Below, in pieces: positions 34,674 through 45,008 of a stretch of DNA of 64,000 nucleotides. The notes beneath the pieces were generated by a model that saw nothing but the letters and a program-made list of their open reading frames with translations, had not been told where the DNA came from and searched no databases. How positions within the stretch are numbered: position 1 is the first letter of the stretch; every line of letters begins with the position of its first letter. The stretch spans positions 36,418 through 100,417 of the forward strand of contig JAPDFW010000005.1 of assembly GCA_028826165.1 (NCBI GenBank). The letters are read 5' to 3'. The stretch is from Anaeramoeba ignava. Taxonomy: Eukaryota > Metamonada > Anaeramoebidae. A program made the translations under genes and the position numbers.

Positions 34674-36798
34674 TTAAAAAATAGAACAACATTTGCATTT
34701 TTTAGAAGAAGAATTATTTTTTGAATTTGAATTATTTTGATTTTCATTTTGAATATTTTCTAATTCAATTTCACCGTTTTGAGGGATATTTTGAGGATTA
34801 TGAAAAAAATTAAATTGATGTAAAGGACTACTATTTATAACATTTGGATTTTCTTTTTGATTTTCAATTTCTCTTTCAAATTCAAAAGAATGTTCTTTTC
34901 TTGGAGTAAGTGGTGTTTGATTTGCACTATTAAATCCATCTCCAATTTTCAATTCAGATAATTTACTAAATTCTCTTGTTAATCGTTGTGAAAATGTTTT
35001 CCCAAAACTTGTTGTCATTCCTCCATTAGCTGGATTTGAATCCATTGTAATTCTATTTAAATTTAAAATTAAAAATCAAAATTAAAATTAAAATTAAAAT
35101 TAAAATTAAAATTCAAAATTAAAATTAAAATTATAATTAAAATAAAAATCAAAATTAAAATTAAAATTAAAATTAAAATTAAAATTAAAATTAAAATTAA
35201 AATTCAAATTAAAATTCAAATTAAAATTAAAATTAAAATTCAAATTCAAATTCAAATTCAAATTCATTTATAAAATTAAAATTTATTTTGTTTACGTTCT
35301 AGGTGATAAAATTCCATTTTCTTCTGATTTTGAGAAATCAAATTGCATAGATTCATTAAAATTATTAACTGAATAAACTTCTTGTAAAAGATTTCTTAAA
35401 TAATTATAATCAGGTTCATCTTCAAATTTTAATTCTTGATTTTTATTTTAAATTTTAAATTTTAAATTTGAATTTTTAATTTTTAATTGAAAAAAAAAAT
35501 TTACTATTAAGATATTCATAAAATTGAAGCATTTGATTAGGAAGACCTTCACATAATTTAGGTGTATTATAAAGAATTTTCATATCCTTAATTTCATCTT
35601 TTTCTTTCATTTGTTTCCAAGGTAAATCACCATGAAGAAATTCAATAAGTAAATAAAAAAGTGACCAAAGATCATCACAACGTCCTAAATCCTTTTAAAA
35701 ATAAAGAAAATAAAAATAAAAATAAAAATAAAAATAAAAATAATAAAAAAGTGGAACAAAAAAATTGAGAACTTTTTTTTTGATTTATCCAAAAATTTTT
35801 TTTTTTACTTTGGATTCATGTGAAGCTATTGAAGCATATCTTGCAGTTCCTCTAAAACCAACATTAGAACGAGGCTAAATTTATTTTTTTTGTTTTTGTT
35901 AATCCAAAAAAATTTTTCTATTTATTTTTGAATTTTATTTTTTTTTACAAGTTTAACTTGAAATTCTGAATCAACATATTTTCTTGCTAATCCAAAATCT
36001 AAAATACAACATAATGAACTAGAATCATCAGTTTTTCTTCGAAGAGCGAAATTTGACTTAAATATTTAATTTAAATTTAATTTAATTTGAAATTTGAAAT
36101 ATTTAGTTTAAATTTAGTTTAAAAATTTAAATATTTAGTTTAAATTTAATTTAGTTTAAAAATTTAAATATTTAGTTGATTTTGAATTTTTACAGGTTTA
36201 ATATCTCTATGTAAAAATCCAATCGAATGAATATCTTCAATAGCACTAACCATTTCAATTCCAAGTTTTAATGTTGTTGAAAATGAAATTTTTGAATTTG
36301 GAGATCGTCTTTTTAATTGTGATAAATTTTGACCCAATAATTCCATAACAAGAAAATTAAAATCTTCAAATCTTCCACAAGAAATATATTTAGGTGCATA
36401 TTTAGAAACTAAAATAAAAAGAAAAAAAAATTAAATTTAAATGGAAAATTTTTAAAAAAAAAGTCGAATTTAATTTCAATTCTTTTTTTATTTAAAATTT
36501 TAATTTAAATTTTATTTTCTAAACGGAAAATTACTTTGTAATTTTTTTAAAACTAAAGCTTCAAGTTTTAAAGTTTCTCGTTTATGATTACATTTTTCAA
36601 CTTTAACTGCTACATTTTCTTTTATTTCAAGATCTTTTGCAATATAAATTTCACCTTTTGAATTTAAATTGAAAAACATTTTTAATTTATTTTTATTTAA
36701 TTTTTATTTTTATTTAATTTTTATTTTTATTTACCAAAAGATCCTTGTCCTATTTTTTTTTGTAAAACCCATCGATTTTTAATTGATTTTCCAATCAT
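34674..36798 (-). CDS. Tau-tubulin-kinase-like protein kinase with C-terminal CaaX-like motif
   Basis: Kinase of the CK1 group, closest by eye to TTBK/Asator. Eight exons (36735-36798, 36535-36654, 36194-36408, 35949-36056, 35809-35874, 35505-35691, 35296-35434, 34674-35052) join in phase to 425 aa. Seen: Gly loop GQGSFG, VAVKVEK (Lys about 39), GFLHRDIKPSNFALR, DFGLARKY (Asp about 153), the TTBK-type GFRGTARYAS and DLGRCDDLWSLFYLLIEF. The kinase domain ends near residue 290. The tail is Ser/Asn/Gln-rich and ends KKCKCCSIF; CSIF fits a CaaX prenylation box, with two more Cys as possible palmitoylation sites. Membrane anchoring is inferred. Most of the tail is in the last exon. The gene is divergent from the first RCC1-BTB gene, with only 103 bp between start codons. 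A Met further upstream in frame would add a poly-Phe/Lys leader and is rejected. Confidence 0.88.
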
Positions 36799-36901
36799 TT
36801 TATTTTTAATAATATAAAAAAGAAAAAAAATGAAAAAAAAATGAAAAAAAATAAATTTTAATTTTCCTTTTTTAATTTTTTCATTTTTTTTCTTTTTAAA
36901 A

Positions 36902-38782
36902 ATGAATGAAATTATATTTTTTGGAAGAAATGAATATCCAATCCTTTTCAAAAATGAATCATTTAGAATAACAAAACCAATTCAATTTAAATTTGAAAAT
37001 GAAAATGAAAATGAAAATGAAAAACAAAATGAAAAACAAAATGAAAAAGAAAATGAAAATGAAAATGAAAATGAAAATGAAAATGAAAATGAAAATGAAA
37101 ATGAAAAACAAATTAAACAAATTTCATCAACTTATTTTTCAACAATTTTCCTTTTTAAAAATGGAAAAGCAATAGAATATTCAGATGAAGAATATTCAAA
37201 TCAAAATCCTTCAAAAATCCAAATTGAAAATATTCAAAAAGTAACTGTTGGTTATCGAAATGAAGCTATTTTAACAAAAGAAGGAAATGTATTTGCCAAA
37301 GGAAAAGATATTAATCCAAAAAATCCAAAAGAATTTATCAATATTTCATCATTAATTGAAGATACAAATGATAGAATAATTCAAGATATTGTTTCTGGAG
37401 ATAGTGCAATTTACTTATTAACTTCAAATCAAAATGCTTATGGAATTAGTTCAAATGAATATGGTCAACTTGGTTTTGATTCTAAAACACTTAAAAAAAC
37501 AAAAAAACCAATTTTAATGATGAAAAATGTTTCTAAAATATTTTCAGGAAATTCTTCAAATCATATTTTTCTTTTAAATTCAAATCAAGAATTATTTGGA
37601 TGCGGATATAATGAATTTGGTTCTCTTGGATTAGGAGAATCAAGAAAAGAAAGAAAAATCCAAAAATTAACCAAAATCCAAAATATTCCAAAAGGTAAAA
37701 TAATTGATATTCAATGTGGGCGTTGGCATTCAATAATGTTGATTGAAAATGAAAATGAAAATGAAAATCCAAAAAGAAAACTTTATTCATGTGGATCTTC
37801 TGGATTAAATGGAATTGATAAATATGGGCAAAATACTTATGAATTTACTGAAATCAAATCATCTTTATTTGAAAATGATGATAATATTATTGATTTTTCT
37901 GTTGGGTTTCTTCATAATTTGATTTTAACTTCCAATTCAAAATTATTTTCATTTGGGAATAATGATTATGGTCAATTAGGAACTGGAAATACAAATGATC
38001 AACTAATTCCAACTCAAATTGAACTTCCTAAATTAAGATTTAATGAAAATATTTCTAATTATCATGTTTCTTGTGGATTTAACAAATCATTTCTTTATTA
38101 TTCTCCTTTTCTTTCTAATCTTGAAGAAGATTTGATAAAATTATTTGAAAGAAAAGAATTTTGTGATATTTCATTTAAAACCAAAAATGGAGAAATAATT
38201 GAAGCTCATAAATTAATATTGAAATATAGATTAAATCAAAATCAAAATCAAAATCAAAATCAAAATCAAAATGAAATTGAAAAACTTCAAGAAATTATTT
38301 CAAAAAAATCAATTAAAGAATCAAATCAAATATTTGAAATGATTTATTCAAACAGAATAATAAATCCAAAATTATATTCTGAAATCAAAGAAATTATAAA
38401 TTCAAATGAAAAAATTGAAGAAACAATGAAAAGAATTTATTTAAATGAAAATGAAAATGAAAAAGATTTTATAATTGAAAGAAAAGAAAAACAATATAAA
38501 TTCCCTAAATTAATATTAATAATGAGAAGTGAATTATATCGAGGAATGTTTTTATCTGTAACTGAAGATAAATCAAATAAAGTTACAGATTATAGTGAAT
38601 TAAGTAATAAATCATTTCAAATATTTGAATATTGGATTTATTCAAATCAAATTAAAGAAGAAATTCAAATTACACAAGAAATCATTAATGAAATTGAAAT
38701 TGGAATTGATTATTTTCAATTAAATCAAACAAATCCAAATTTATTTGATTTATTAATTAACAAATTTAATAATCAAAATTAA
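36902..38782 (+). CDS. RCC1-BTB protein 1
   Basis: Single exon, 626 aa. The first ~400 residues are RCC1-type beta-propeller repeats: KVTVGYRNEAILTKEGNVFA, DIVSGDSAIYLLTSNQNAYG, KIFSGNSSNHIFLLNSNQEL, DIQCGRWHSIMLIENEN and FSFGNNDYGQLGTGN. The BTB part follows, in two units: FCDISFKTKNGEIIEAHKLI, interrupted by an NQNQNQ run, and a second, fuller one (IIERKEKQYKFPKLILIMRS, ELYRGMFLSVTEDKSNKVTD, FEYWIYSNQIKEEI). RCC1-BTB proteins act as adaptors, often for Cul3 ubiquitin ligases or small-GTPase pathways; which applies here is unknown. The N-terminal blade is interrupted by an ENENENEKQNEK hexamer run. It is one of a tandem pair with the gene at 39057. Confidence 0.9.
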   Translation: MNEIIFFGRNEYPILFKNESFRITKPIQFKFENENENENEKQNEKQNEKENENENENENENENENENEKQIKQISSTYFSTIFLFKNGKAIEYSDEEYSNQNPSKIQIENIQKVTVGYRNEAILTKEGNVFAKGKDINPKNPKEFINISSLIEDTNDRIIQDIVSGDSAIYLLTSNQNAYGISSNEYGQLGFDSKTLKKTKKPILMMKNVSKIFSGNSSNHIFLLNSNQELFGCGYNEFGSLGLGESRKERKIQKLTKIQNIPKGKIIDIQCGRWHSIMLIENENENENPKRKLYSCGSSGLNGIDKYGQNTYEFTEIKSSLFENDDNIIDFSVGFLHNLILTSNSKLFSFGNNDYGQLGTGNTNDQLIPTQIELPKLRFNENISNYHVSCGFNKSFLYYSPFLSNLEEDLIKLFERKEFCDISFKTKNGEIIEAHKLILKYRLNQNQNQNQNQNQNEIEKLQEIISKKSIKESNQIFEMIYSNRIINPKLYSEIKEIINSNEKIEETMKRIYLNENENEKDFIIERKEKQYKFPKLILIMRSELYRGMFLSVTEDKSNKVTDYSELSNKSFQIFEYWIYSNQIKEEIQITQEIINEIEIGIDYFQLNQTNPNLFDLLINKFNNQN

Positions 38783-39022
38783 TATTAAAATTAAAATTAA
38801 AATTAAAATTAAAATTAAAATTAAAATTAAAAATTAAAATTAAAATTAAAATTAAAATTAAAATTAAAATTAAAATTAAAATTAAAATTAAAATTAAAAT
38901 TAAAATTAAAATTAAAATTAAAATTAAAATTAAAATTAAAATTAAAATTAAAATTAAAATTAAAATTAAAATTAAAATTAAAATTAAAATTAAAATTAAA
39001 ATTAAAATTAAAAATAAATTTT
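38783..39022. repeat. AAAATT hexamer array between the two RCC1-BTB genes
   Basis: About 38 nearly perfect AAAATT units directly follow the stop codon of the first gene and end at a leader (TTTTCCTTTTTTCATTTTTT) shared with the upstream flank of the first RCC1-BTB gene. Confidence 0.9.
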
Positions 39023-39056
39023 AATTTTCCTTTTTTCATTTTTTTTCTTTTTAAAA

Positions 39057-40841
39057 ATGAATGATTGTTTATTTTTTGGTCAAAATAAATATCCAATCCT
39101 TTTCAAAAATGAACCAGAAAAAATAACAAAACCAATTCAATTTAAATTTGAAAATGAAAAACAAAATGAAAATGAAAATGAAAATGAAAAACAAATTAAA
39201 CAAATTGCATCAAGTTTTTTTTCAACAATTTTCCTTTTTAAAAATGGAAAAGCAATAGAATATTTAAATGAAGATGATTCAAATCAAAAACCTGAAAAAA
39301 TCCAAATTGAAAATATTCAAAAAGTAACTGTTGGTGTTCAAAATGAAGCTATTTTAACAATAGAAGGAAATGTATTTGCAAAAGGAAAAGATATTAATCC
39401 ATATAATCCAAAAGAATTTATCAATATTTCATCATTAATTGAAGATACAAATGATAGAATAATTCAAGATATTGTTTCTGGAGAGCATTCAATTTACTTA
39501 TTAACTTCAAATCAAAATGCTTATGGAATTGGTTCAAATAAATTTGGTCAACTTGGTTTAGATTCTAAAAAACTTAAAAAAGCAAAAAAACCAATTTTAA
39601 TGATGAAAAATGTTTCTAAAATATTTTCAGGAAATTCTTCAAATCATGTTTTTCTTTTAAATTCAAATCAAGAATTATTTGGATGTGGTTTAAATATTTT
39701 GGGTCAGATTGGATTAAAAAATAAATCTATTTTGGATATCTTCATTTCACATATAATCCAAATCCAAAATATTCCAAAAGGTAAAATAATTGATATTCAA
39801 TGTGGAAATATCCATTCAATAATGTTAATTGAAAATGAAAATCAAAATCAAAATCCAAAAAGAAAACTTTATTCATGTGGAGGATATAAATTAAATGGAC
39901 TTGGCAAAAATGGAAGTACAAAAGAATTTACTGAAATCAAATCATCTTTATTTGAAAATGATGATGATAATATTATTGATTTTTCTTGTGGATATTATCA
40001 TACTTTGATTTTAACTTCCAATTCAAAATTAATTGGATTTGGTGATAATGCTCATGGTCAATTAGGAACTGAAGATAAAAATGATCAATTAATTCCAACT
40101 CAAATTGAACTTCCTAAATTAAGATTTAATGAAAATATTTCCAATTATCATATTTCTTGTGGATCTTTCAAATCATTTCTTTATTATTCTCCTTTTCTTT
40201 CTAATCTTGAAGAAGATTTGATAAAACTATTTGAAAGAAAAGAATTTTGTGATATTTCATTTAAAACCAAAAATGGAGAAATAATTTCAGCTCATAAATT
40301 AATATTGAAATATAGATTAAATCAAAATCAAAATCAAATTGAAAAACTTCAAGAAATTATTTCAAAAAAATCAATTAAAGAATCAAATCAAATATTTGAA
40401 ATGATTTATTCAAACAATTCCAAAATAAATCCAAAATTATATTCTGAAATTAAAGAAATTATAAATTTAAATGAAAAAATTGAAGAAACAATGAAAAGAA
40501 TTTATTTAAATGAAAATGAAAAAGATTTTATAATTGAAAGAAAAGAAAAACAATATAAATTTCCTAAATTAATATTAATAATGAGAAGTGAATTATATCG
40601 AGGAATGTTTTTATCTGTAACAGAAGATAAATCTAATAAAGTTACAGATTATAGTGAATTAAGTGAAGAATCATTTCAAATATTTGAATATTGGATTTAT
40701 TCAAATCAAATTAAAAATGAAATTGAAATTACACAAGAAATCATTGATGAACTTCAAATTGGAATTGATTATTTTCAATTAAATCAAACAAATCCAAATT
40801 TATTTGATTTATTAATTAACAAATTTAATAATCAAAATTAA
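39057..40841 (+). CDS. RCC1-BTB protein 2 (tandem paralogue)
   Basis: Single exon, 594 aa, co-linear with and very similar to the gene at 36902: the same start region (FFGQNKYPILFKNE), RCC1 blades and tandem BTB units. Differences cluster in the fifth blade (LNILGQIGLKNKSILDIFI versus YNEFGSLGLGESRKERKIQK) and in hexamer-run lengths: the ENENEK run near residue 35 and the NQN run in the first BTB are both shorter. The last ~110 residues are nearly the same in both genes and in the fragment at 44650. The duplication looks recent, with repeat-length drift as the main change. Probable adaptor function as for its neighbour. Confidence 0.9.
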   Translation: MNDCLFFGQNKYPILFKNEPEKITKPIQFKFENEKQNENENENEKQIKQIASSFFSTIFLFKNGKAIEYLNEDDSNQKPEKIQIENIQKVTVGVQNEAILTIEGNVFAKGKDINPYNPKEFINISSLIEDTNDRIIQDIVSGEHSIYLLTSNQNAYGIGSNKFGQLGLDSKKLKKAKKPILMMKNVSKIFSGNSSNHVFLLNSNQELFGCGLNILGQIGLKNKSILDIFISHIIQIQNIPKGKIIDIQCGNIHSIMLIENENQNQNPKRKLYSCGGYKLNGLGKNGSTKEFTEIKSSLFENDDDNIIDFSCGYYHTLILTSNSKLIGFGDNAHGQLGTEDKNDQLIPTQIELPKLRFNENISNYHISCGSFKSFLYYSPFLSNLEEDLIKLFERKEFCDISFKTKNGEIISAHKLILKYRLNQNQNQIEKLQEIISKKSIKESNQIFEMIYSNNSKINPKLYSEIKEIINLNEKIEETMKRIYLNENEKDFIIERKEKQYKFPKLILIMRSELYRGMFLSVTEDKSNKVTDYSELSEESFQIFEYWIYSNQIKNEIEITQEIIDELQIGIDYFQLNQTNPNLFDLLINKFNNQN

Positions 40842-41637
40842 TAAAAAATGAGAACTGATTTAATTTAATATTTAATTTATAAATTAATTTAAAAATATAA
40901 TTTAATATTTAATTTTATGTTTAAAACAATAATTTAATGTTTTAGATTTAAATATTTTATTATTTAAATATTTAACATATAAATATAAAAAATAAGAATA
41001 GATTTAATTTAATATTTAATTTATAAATTAATTTAAAAATATAATTTAATATTTAATTTTATGTTTAAAACAATAATTTATTGTTTTAGATTTAAATATT
41101 TTATTATTTAAATATTTAACATATAAATATAAAAAATAAGAATAGATTTAATTTAATATTTAATTTAATAAATTAATTTAAAAATATAATTTAATATTTA
41201 ATTTTATGTTTAAAATAATAATTTAATGTTTTAGATTTTAAATATTTTATTATTTAAAAATATTTTGAAAATTGATTTTTGAAATTAAAATTTTATCTTT
41301 TTGAATTAAATTGAATTAATATTAATTTGGAAATTTGTTTTAAAATTTAAATTTATTAATAATTTTTAAATTCCAAAAAAAAATTAAATTAAAAATTAAA
41401 TTAAAATAATTTTCCTTTTTTTTTAATAATAAAAATTAATAAAAATAATAATAATTTATTAATAAATTAATTTAAAATAATAAATTAAAAAGAAAATTAA
41501 ATTAATTATTAATTTAAATTTATTCTTATTTTTATATTTTTATTTATTTTCAAAATCCACTTTTTATTTATTTTTAAATTTTTTTTTCATTTTTTCCTTT
41601 TTAAAACACAAAAACACAAACAAAAACAAAAAACAAA
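40842..41637. repeat. Spacer with three ~145-bp tandem units, then low-complexity sequence
   Basis: A unit containing TTTAATATTTAATTT, TTTTATGTTTAAAACAATAA and TTTTAGATTTAAATATTTTA recurs with TTTAGATTT at 40941, 41085 and 41230, spacing 144-145 bp. From 41280 on there is irregular AT-rich sequence up to the BTB-TLDc start. No gene is seen. Confidence 0.8.
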
Positions 41638-43413
41638 ATGGATAATAATAATAATAATAACCAAATTCAAAATGCAAATCAAAACCAAAATCAAAATCAA
41701 AATGAAATGAAAAATTTAGAAAAAAAAGTAACAAAAAATTTAATTAAAGATTATTCAAACCTTTTAAATGGAAATTCATTTAAAGATTTTTCAATTTTTG
41801 TTGAGAATAAATCAAATCCTTTTGAAATTAAAGTTCATAAATCAATTTTATCTTCAAGATCTCCTTTTTTTAATAAGTTTTTAAAAGGGCAAAATGATAT
41901 TAATAAAATTTTTTTAAATCAATTTAATAAAAAAGAAATGGAATCAATTTTGAGTTATATTTATTATGGAAATATTTCTTTTGAGAATCAAGAAAATCTT
42001 ATCCAATTATTGGAAATTTCAATTTATTTTAAATTAAATTTATTGAAAGAAATTATTCAAAAAAAAATTTCAAATTCAATTAATTATTCAAATTTTTTCC
42101 AATTTTTATTCCAAAATCGAAATTTAAATTCAAATGAAATTGAAATAAAATGTTTTGAATTAATAAATCAAAATTTTTCCCAAATTCAAAATAATGAGAA
42201 TTTATTCAATTTAACTAAAGAAGAAATTATCAAATTTATTCAATTTAAACAAGAAAAAAAAGAAATTTTTCAATTTGATTTTTTTCAATTTTTGGATAAT
42301 TGGATTGAAAAAAGAATTAATTCATTAAAATTAAGGAAATATAAACACAAAATGAATGCAAAGAAAAGATTATTTCATTCTTTTTTTTCATTATTTGATA
42401 AAGATTCAATTTCAAAACAAGATTTTGATAAATTAAAACAATTTGATTTTTTTCCCAAATCTTTTTTAGTTGATATTCAAAACAAAGTTATTCAAGATAA
42501 TCAAAAAGAAATTGAAAACAAAGAGAAGGAAATTGAAGATAAAAACAAAGAAATTGAAAACAAAGAGAAAGAAAATCAACAAATGAAAATTGAAATTGAA
42601 AAGAAATGGAAGAAAGAAGTTGAAAACAAAGAGAAAGAGAATCAACAAATGAAAATTGAAATTGAAAAGAAATGGAAGAAAGAAATTAAAGAAAAAGAAA
42701 AGGAGAATGAACAAATGAAAATTGAAATTGAAAAGAAATGGAAGAAAGAAGTTGATGATTTGAAAGAAGAGAATCAAGATATGAAACCTGTTTTTGATAA
42801 ATATCGAGATCAATATCAAAAAGATTTGAAATCCAAATTTGAATTAATGGAATTACAAAAGATTTTTTCAGATTCAGGAATTGTTAAAGATATTGAATAT
42901 GTTAAGAAATTACAAGAATGGATAAATGATAATGATTTTTTTTCTAAAATGAAAAAAGGATTTTCAGCAAAAAGAGATGGATTTAATTCTCAAAATTGGC
43001 ATAAAGCAGTTGATGGGAAAGGAAAAACATTAGTTATTATCAAAACAAAAGATAATTTTATTTTTGGAGGTTTTACTCAAGTTGGATTTAAACATTCAAG
43101 TGGAGAATACATTAATGATTCAAGTGCATTTATTTTTTCATTAAGAAATGATAAAGGAGATAGAATACCTGCAAAGTTTACTTGTAAAGAACCTCAATAT
43201 GCAATTTGTTCTAATTTAAATTATGGTCCAATATTTGGTAATAATGGTGATGATTTTCGTTTAGAATCTAATTTACAACCTGGTTATTCAAATTTTGGTC
43301 ATAGTTATAATCTACCTAATGGAATTACTTATCAATCAAATGAAGCTAGAAGTTATTTAGCTGGTTCTTATTCTTCATGGATTGTTGATGAAGTTGAAAC
43401 TTATTTCATTTAA
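41638..43413 (+). CDS. BTB-coiled-coil-TLDc protein 1
   Basis: Single exon, 591 aa. The N-terminal ~25 residues are Asn/Gln-rich. The BTB domain covers about 35-140 ([44 protein letters not shown]), then a BACK-like helical region to ~280. A Lys/Glu coiled coil (about 285-400) includes three near-identical copies of ENQQMKIEIEKKWKKE. The end is a TLDc domain (about 415-591): [51 protein letters not shown] and the terminal WIVDEVETYFI. TLDc domains occur in oxidation-resistance proteins and V-ATPase regulators; BTB-TLDc pairings are typical of amoebae. The ligand is unknown. The TLDc part is almost the same as in the gene at 45009, whereas the BTB halves differ. Confidence 0.92.
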   Translation: MDNNNNNNQIQNANQNQNQNQNEMKNLEKKVTKNLIKDYSNLLNGNSFKDFSIFVENKSNPFEIKVHKSILSSRSPFFNKFLKGQNDINKIFLNQFNKKEMESILSYIYYGNISFENQENLIQLLEISIYFKLNLLKEIIQKKISNSINYSNFFQFLFQNRNLNSNEIEIKCFELINQNFSQIQNNENLFNLTKEEIIKFIQFKQEKKEIFQFDFFQFLDNWIEKRINSLKLRKYKHKMNAKKRLFHSFFSLFDKDSISKQDFDKLKQFDFFPKSFLVDIQNKVIQDNQKEIENKEKEIEDKNKEIENKEKENQQMKIEIEKKWKKEVENKEKENQQMKIEIEKKWKKEIKEKEKENEQMKIEIEKKWKKEVDDLKEENQDMKPVFDKYRDQYQKDLKSKFELMELQKIFSDSGIVKDIEYVKKLQEWINDNDFFSKMKKGFSAKRDGFNSQNWHKAVDGKGKTLVIIKTKDNFIFGGFTQVGFKHSSGEYINDSSAFIFSLRNDKGDRIPAKFTCKEPQYAICSNLNYGPIFGNNGDDFRLESNLQPGYSNFGHSYNLPNGITYQSNEARSYLAGSYSSWIVDEVETYFI

Positions 43414-44649
43414 AAATTAATTAATAATAAGAAAATCAAACTTTTTTTTTTTAATTTTTTTTTTTCAAAATTTAATTCAATTTTAATTTACTTTTAATCA
43501 AATTAATTTCTTTAAAATAATAAATAAAAAACAAATTTAATTTTAAATAATTTAATTTTAATTTAAAATATTTATTAAAAATTTAATTAATAAAAAATAA
43601 TCCAAAAAAAAAATAATAAATTTTAAAAAATTGAATATTTTTAATATAATAAATCAAAAATAAAAATTGAAAATAGAAATTAATAATAATTAAATTTAAA
43701 TTCATTAATTAAAAATATTAAAATAAAAAAAATCAAATAAAATTTATTATTAATTAATATTTAAATATTAATAAATTATAATCAAAATCAAAAAATAGAA
43801 TAATTAGTAAATTATTTTTTAGAAAGTTTATCTTATTCAATCATGTTAAATTCAATTTATTTAAAATTTTTTAATTTTTTAATTTTATTTTTTAATATAT
43901 TTTATTATAATTAAAATTGGAATAATAAATAATTAAAAATATTAATATAATAAATGAAAATATTATATTAAATTAAAATAAAATAAATTTAAATTAAATT
44001 ATTATTAAATATTATTAAAATTAAATATTTATATTTATTAAAATATTTATTCCACTTTTTAATATATTTTATTATAATTAAAATTAGAATAATAAATAAT
44101 CAAAAATATTAATATAATAAATGAAAATATTATATTAAATTAAATTAAAATAAATTTAAATTAAATTATTATTAATTATTATTAAAATTAAATATTTATA
44201 TTTATTAAAATATTTCAATTTTCTTTCAATTTTATTAAATTATTAAGGATAATTTTATATTATTTTAAATAAAGAAATATTAATGAAATATATAAAATAT
44301 AATTAATTCTAAATTTAATTATTTAATATTCTTTATTCCATTTTTGAAATAAAGTAATTAAAATATTTTATTAATTTTATTAAATTATTGGGAATAGTTT
44401 TATATTATTTTAAATAAAGAAATATTAATAAAATATATAAAATATAATTAATTTTAAATTTAATTATTTAATATTCTTTATTTCATTTTTGAAATAAATT
44501 AATGAAAATATTTTATCAATTTTATTAAATTATTGGGAATAGTTTTATATTATTTTAAATAAAGAAATATTAATAAAATATATAAAATATAATTAATTTT
44601 AAATTTAATTATTTAATATTCTTTATTCCATTTTTGAAATAAATTAATG
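43414..44649. repeat. AT-rich spacer with two tandem array types
   Basis: After about 450 bp of irregular AT sequence come two ~167-bp units starting TTTAATATATTTTATTATAA (about 43891 and 44058). Three ~145-bp units follow, each with AAATAAAGAAATATTAAT (44271, 44416 and 44561 for AAAGAAATAT). The last unit ends abruptly in an RCC1-BTB fragment at about 44650. No gene is seen. Confidence 0.8.
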
Positions 44650-44960
44650 AAAAGATTTTATAATTGAAAGAAAAGAAAAACAATATAAATTTCCAAAATT
44701 AATATTAATAATGAGAAGTGAATTATATCGAGGAATGTTTTTATCTGTAACAAATGATACTTCTAATAAAGTTACAGATTATAGTGAATTAAGTAATAAA
44801 TCATTTCAAATATTTGAATATTGGATTTATTCAAATCAAATTAAAGAAGAAATTCAAATTACACAAGAAATCATTAATGAAATTCAAATTGGAATTGATT
44901 ATTTTCAATTAAATCAAACAAATCCAAATTTATTTGATTTATTAATTAACAAATTTAAAA
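44650..44960 (+). pseudogene. 3' fragment of an RCC1-BTB gene
   Basis: The sequence encodes, without a stop, the last ~100 residues of the RCC1-BTB proteins: DFIIERKEKQYKFPKLILIM, ELYRGMFLSVTNDTSNKVTD, FEYWIYSNQIKEEIQ and NPNLFDLLINKF. It lacks everything upstream. It starts inside the third unit of a 145-bp array, at the shared word AATGAAAA, and ends about 50 bp before the next BTB-TLDc start codon. It is a remnant left by duplication or deletion, not an independent gene as far as I can tell. Confidence 0.8.
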
Positions 44961-45008
44961 ATTCAAAAATTTTTTTTTCATTTTTTTCTTTCCAAATTTT
45001 ATTCAAAA

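Noticed and set aside
36799-36951. Upstream in-frame extension of the TTBK-like kinase (poly-Phe/Lys leader)
   Set aside because: It would overlap the start of the divergent RCC1-BTB gene and adds only low-complexity residues; the Met at 36798 fits the kinase start.
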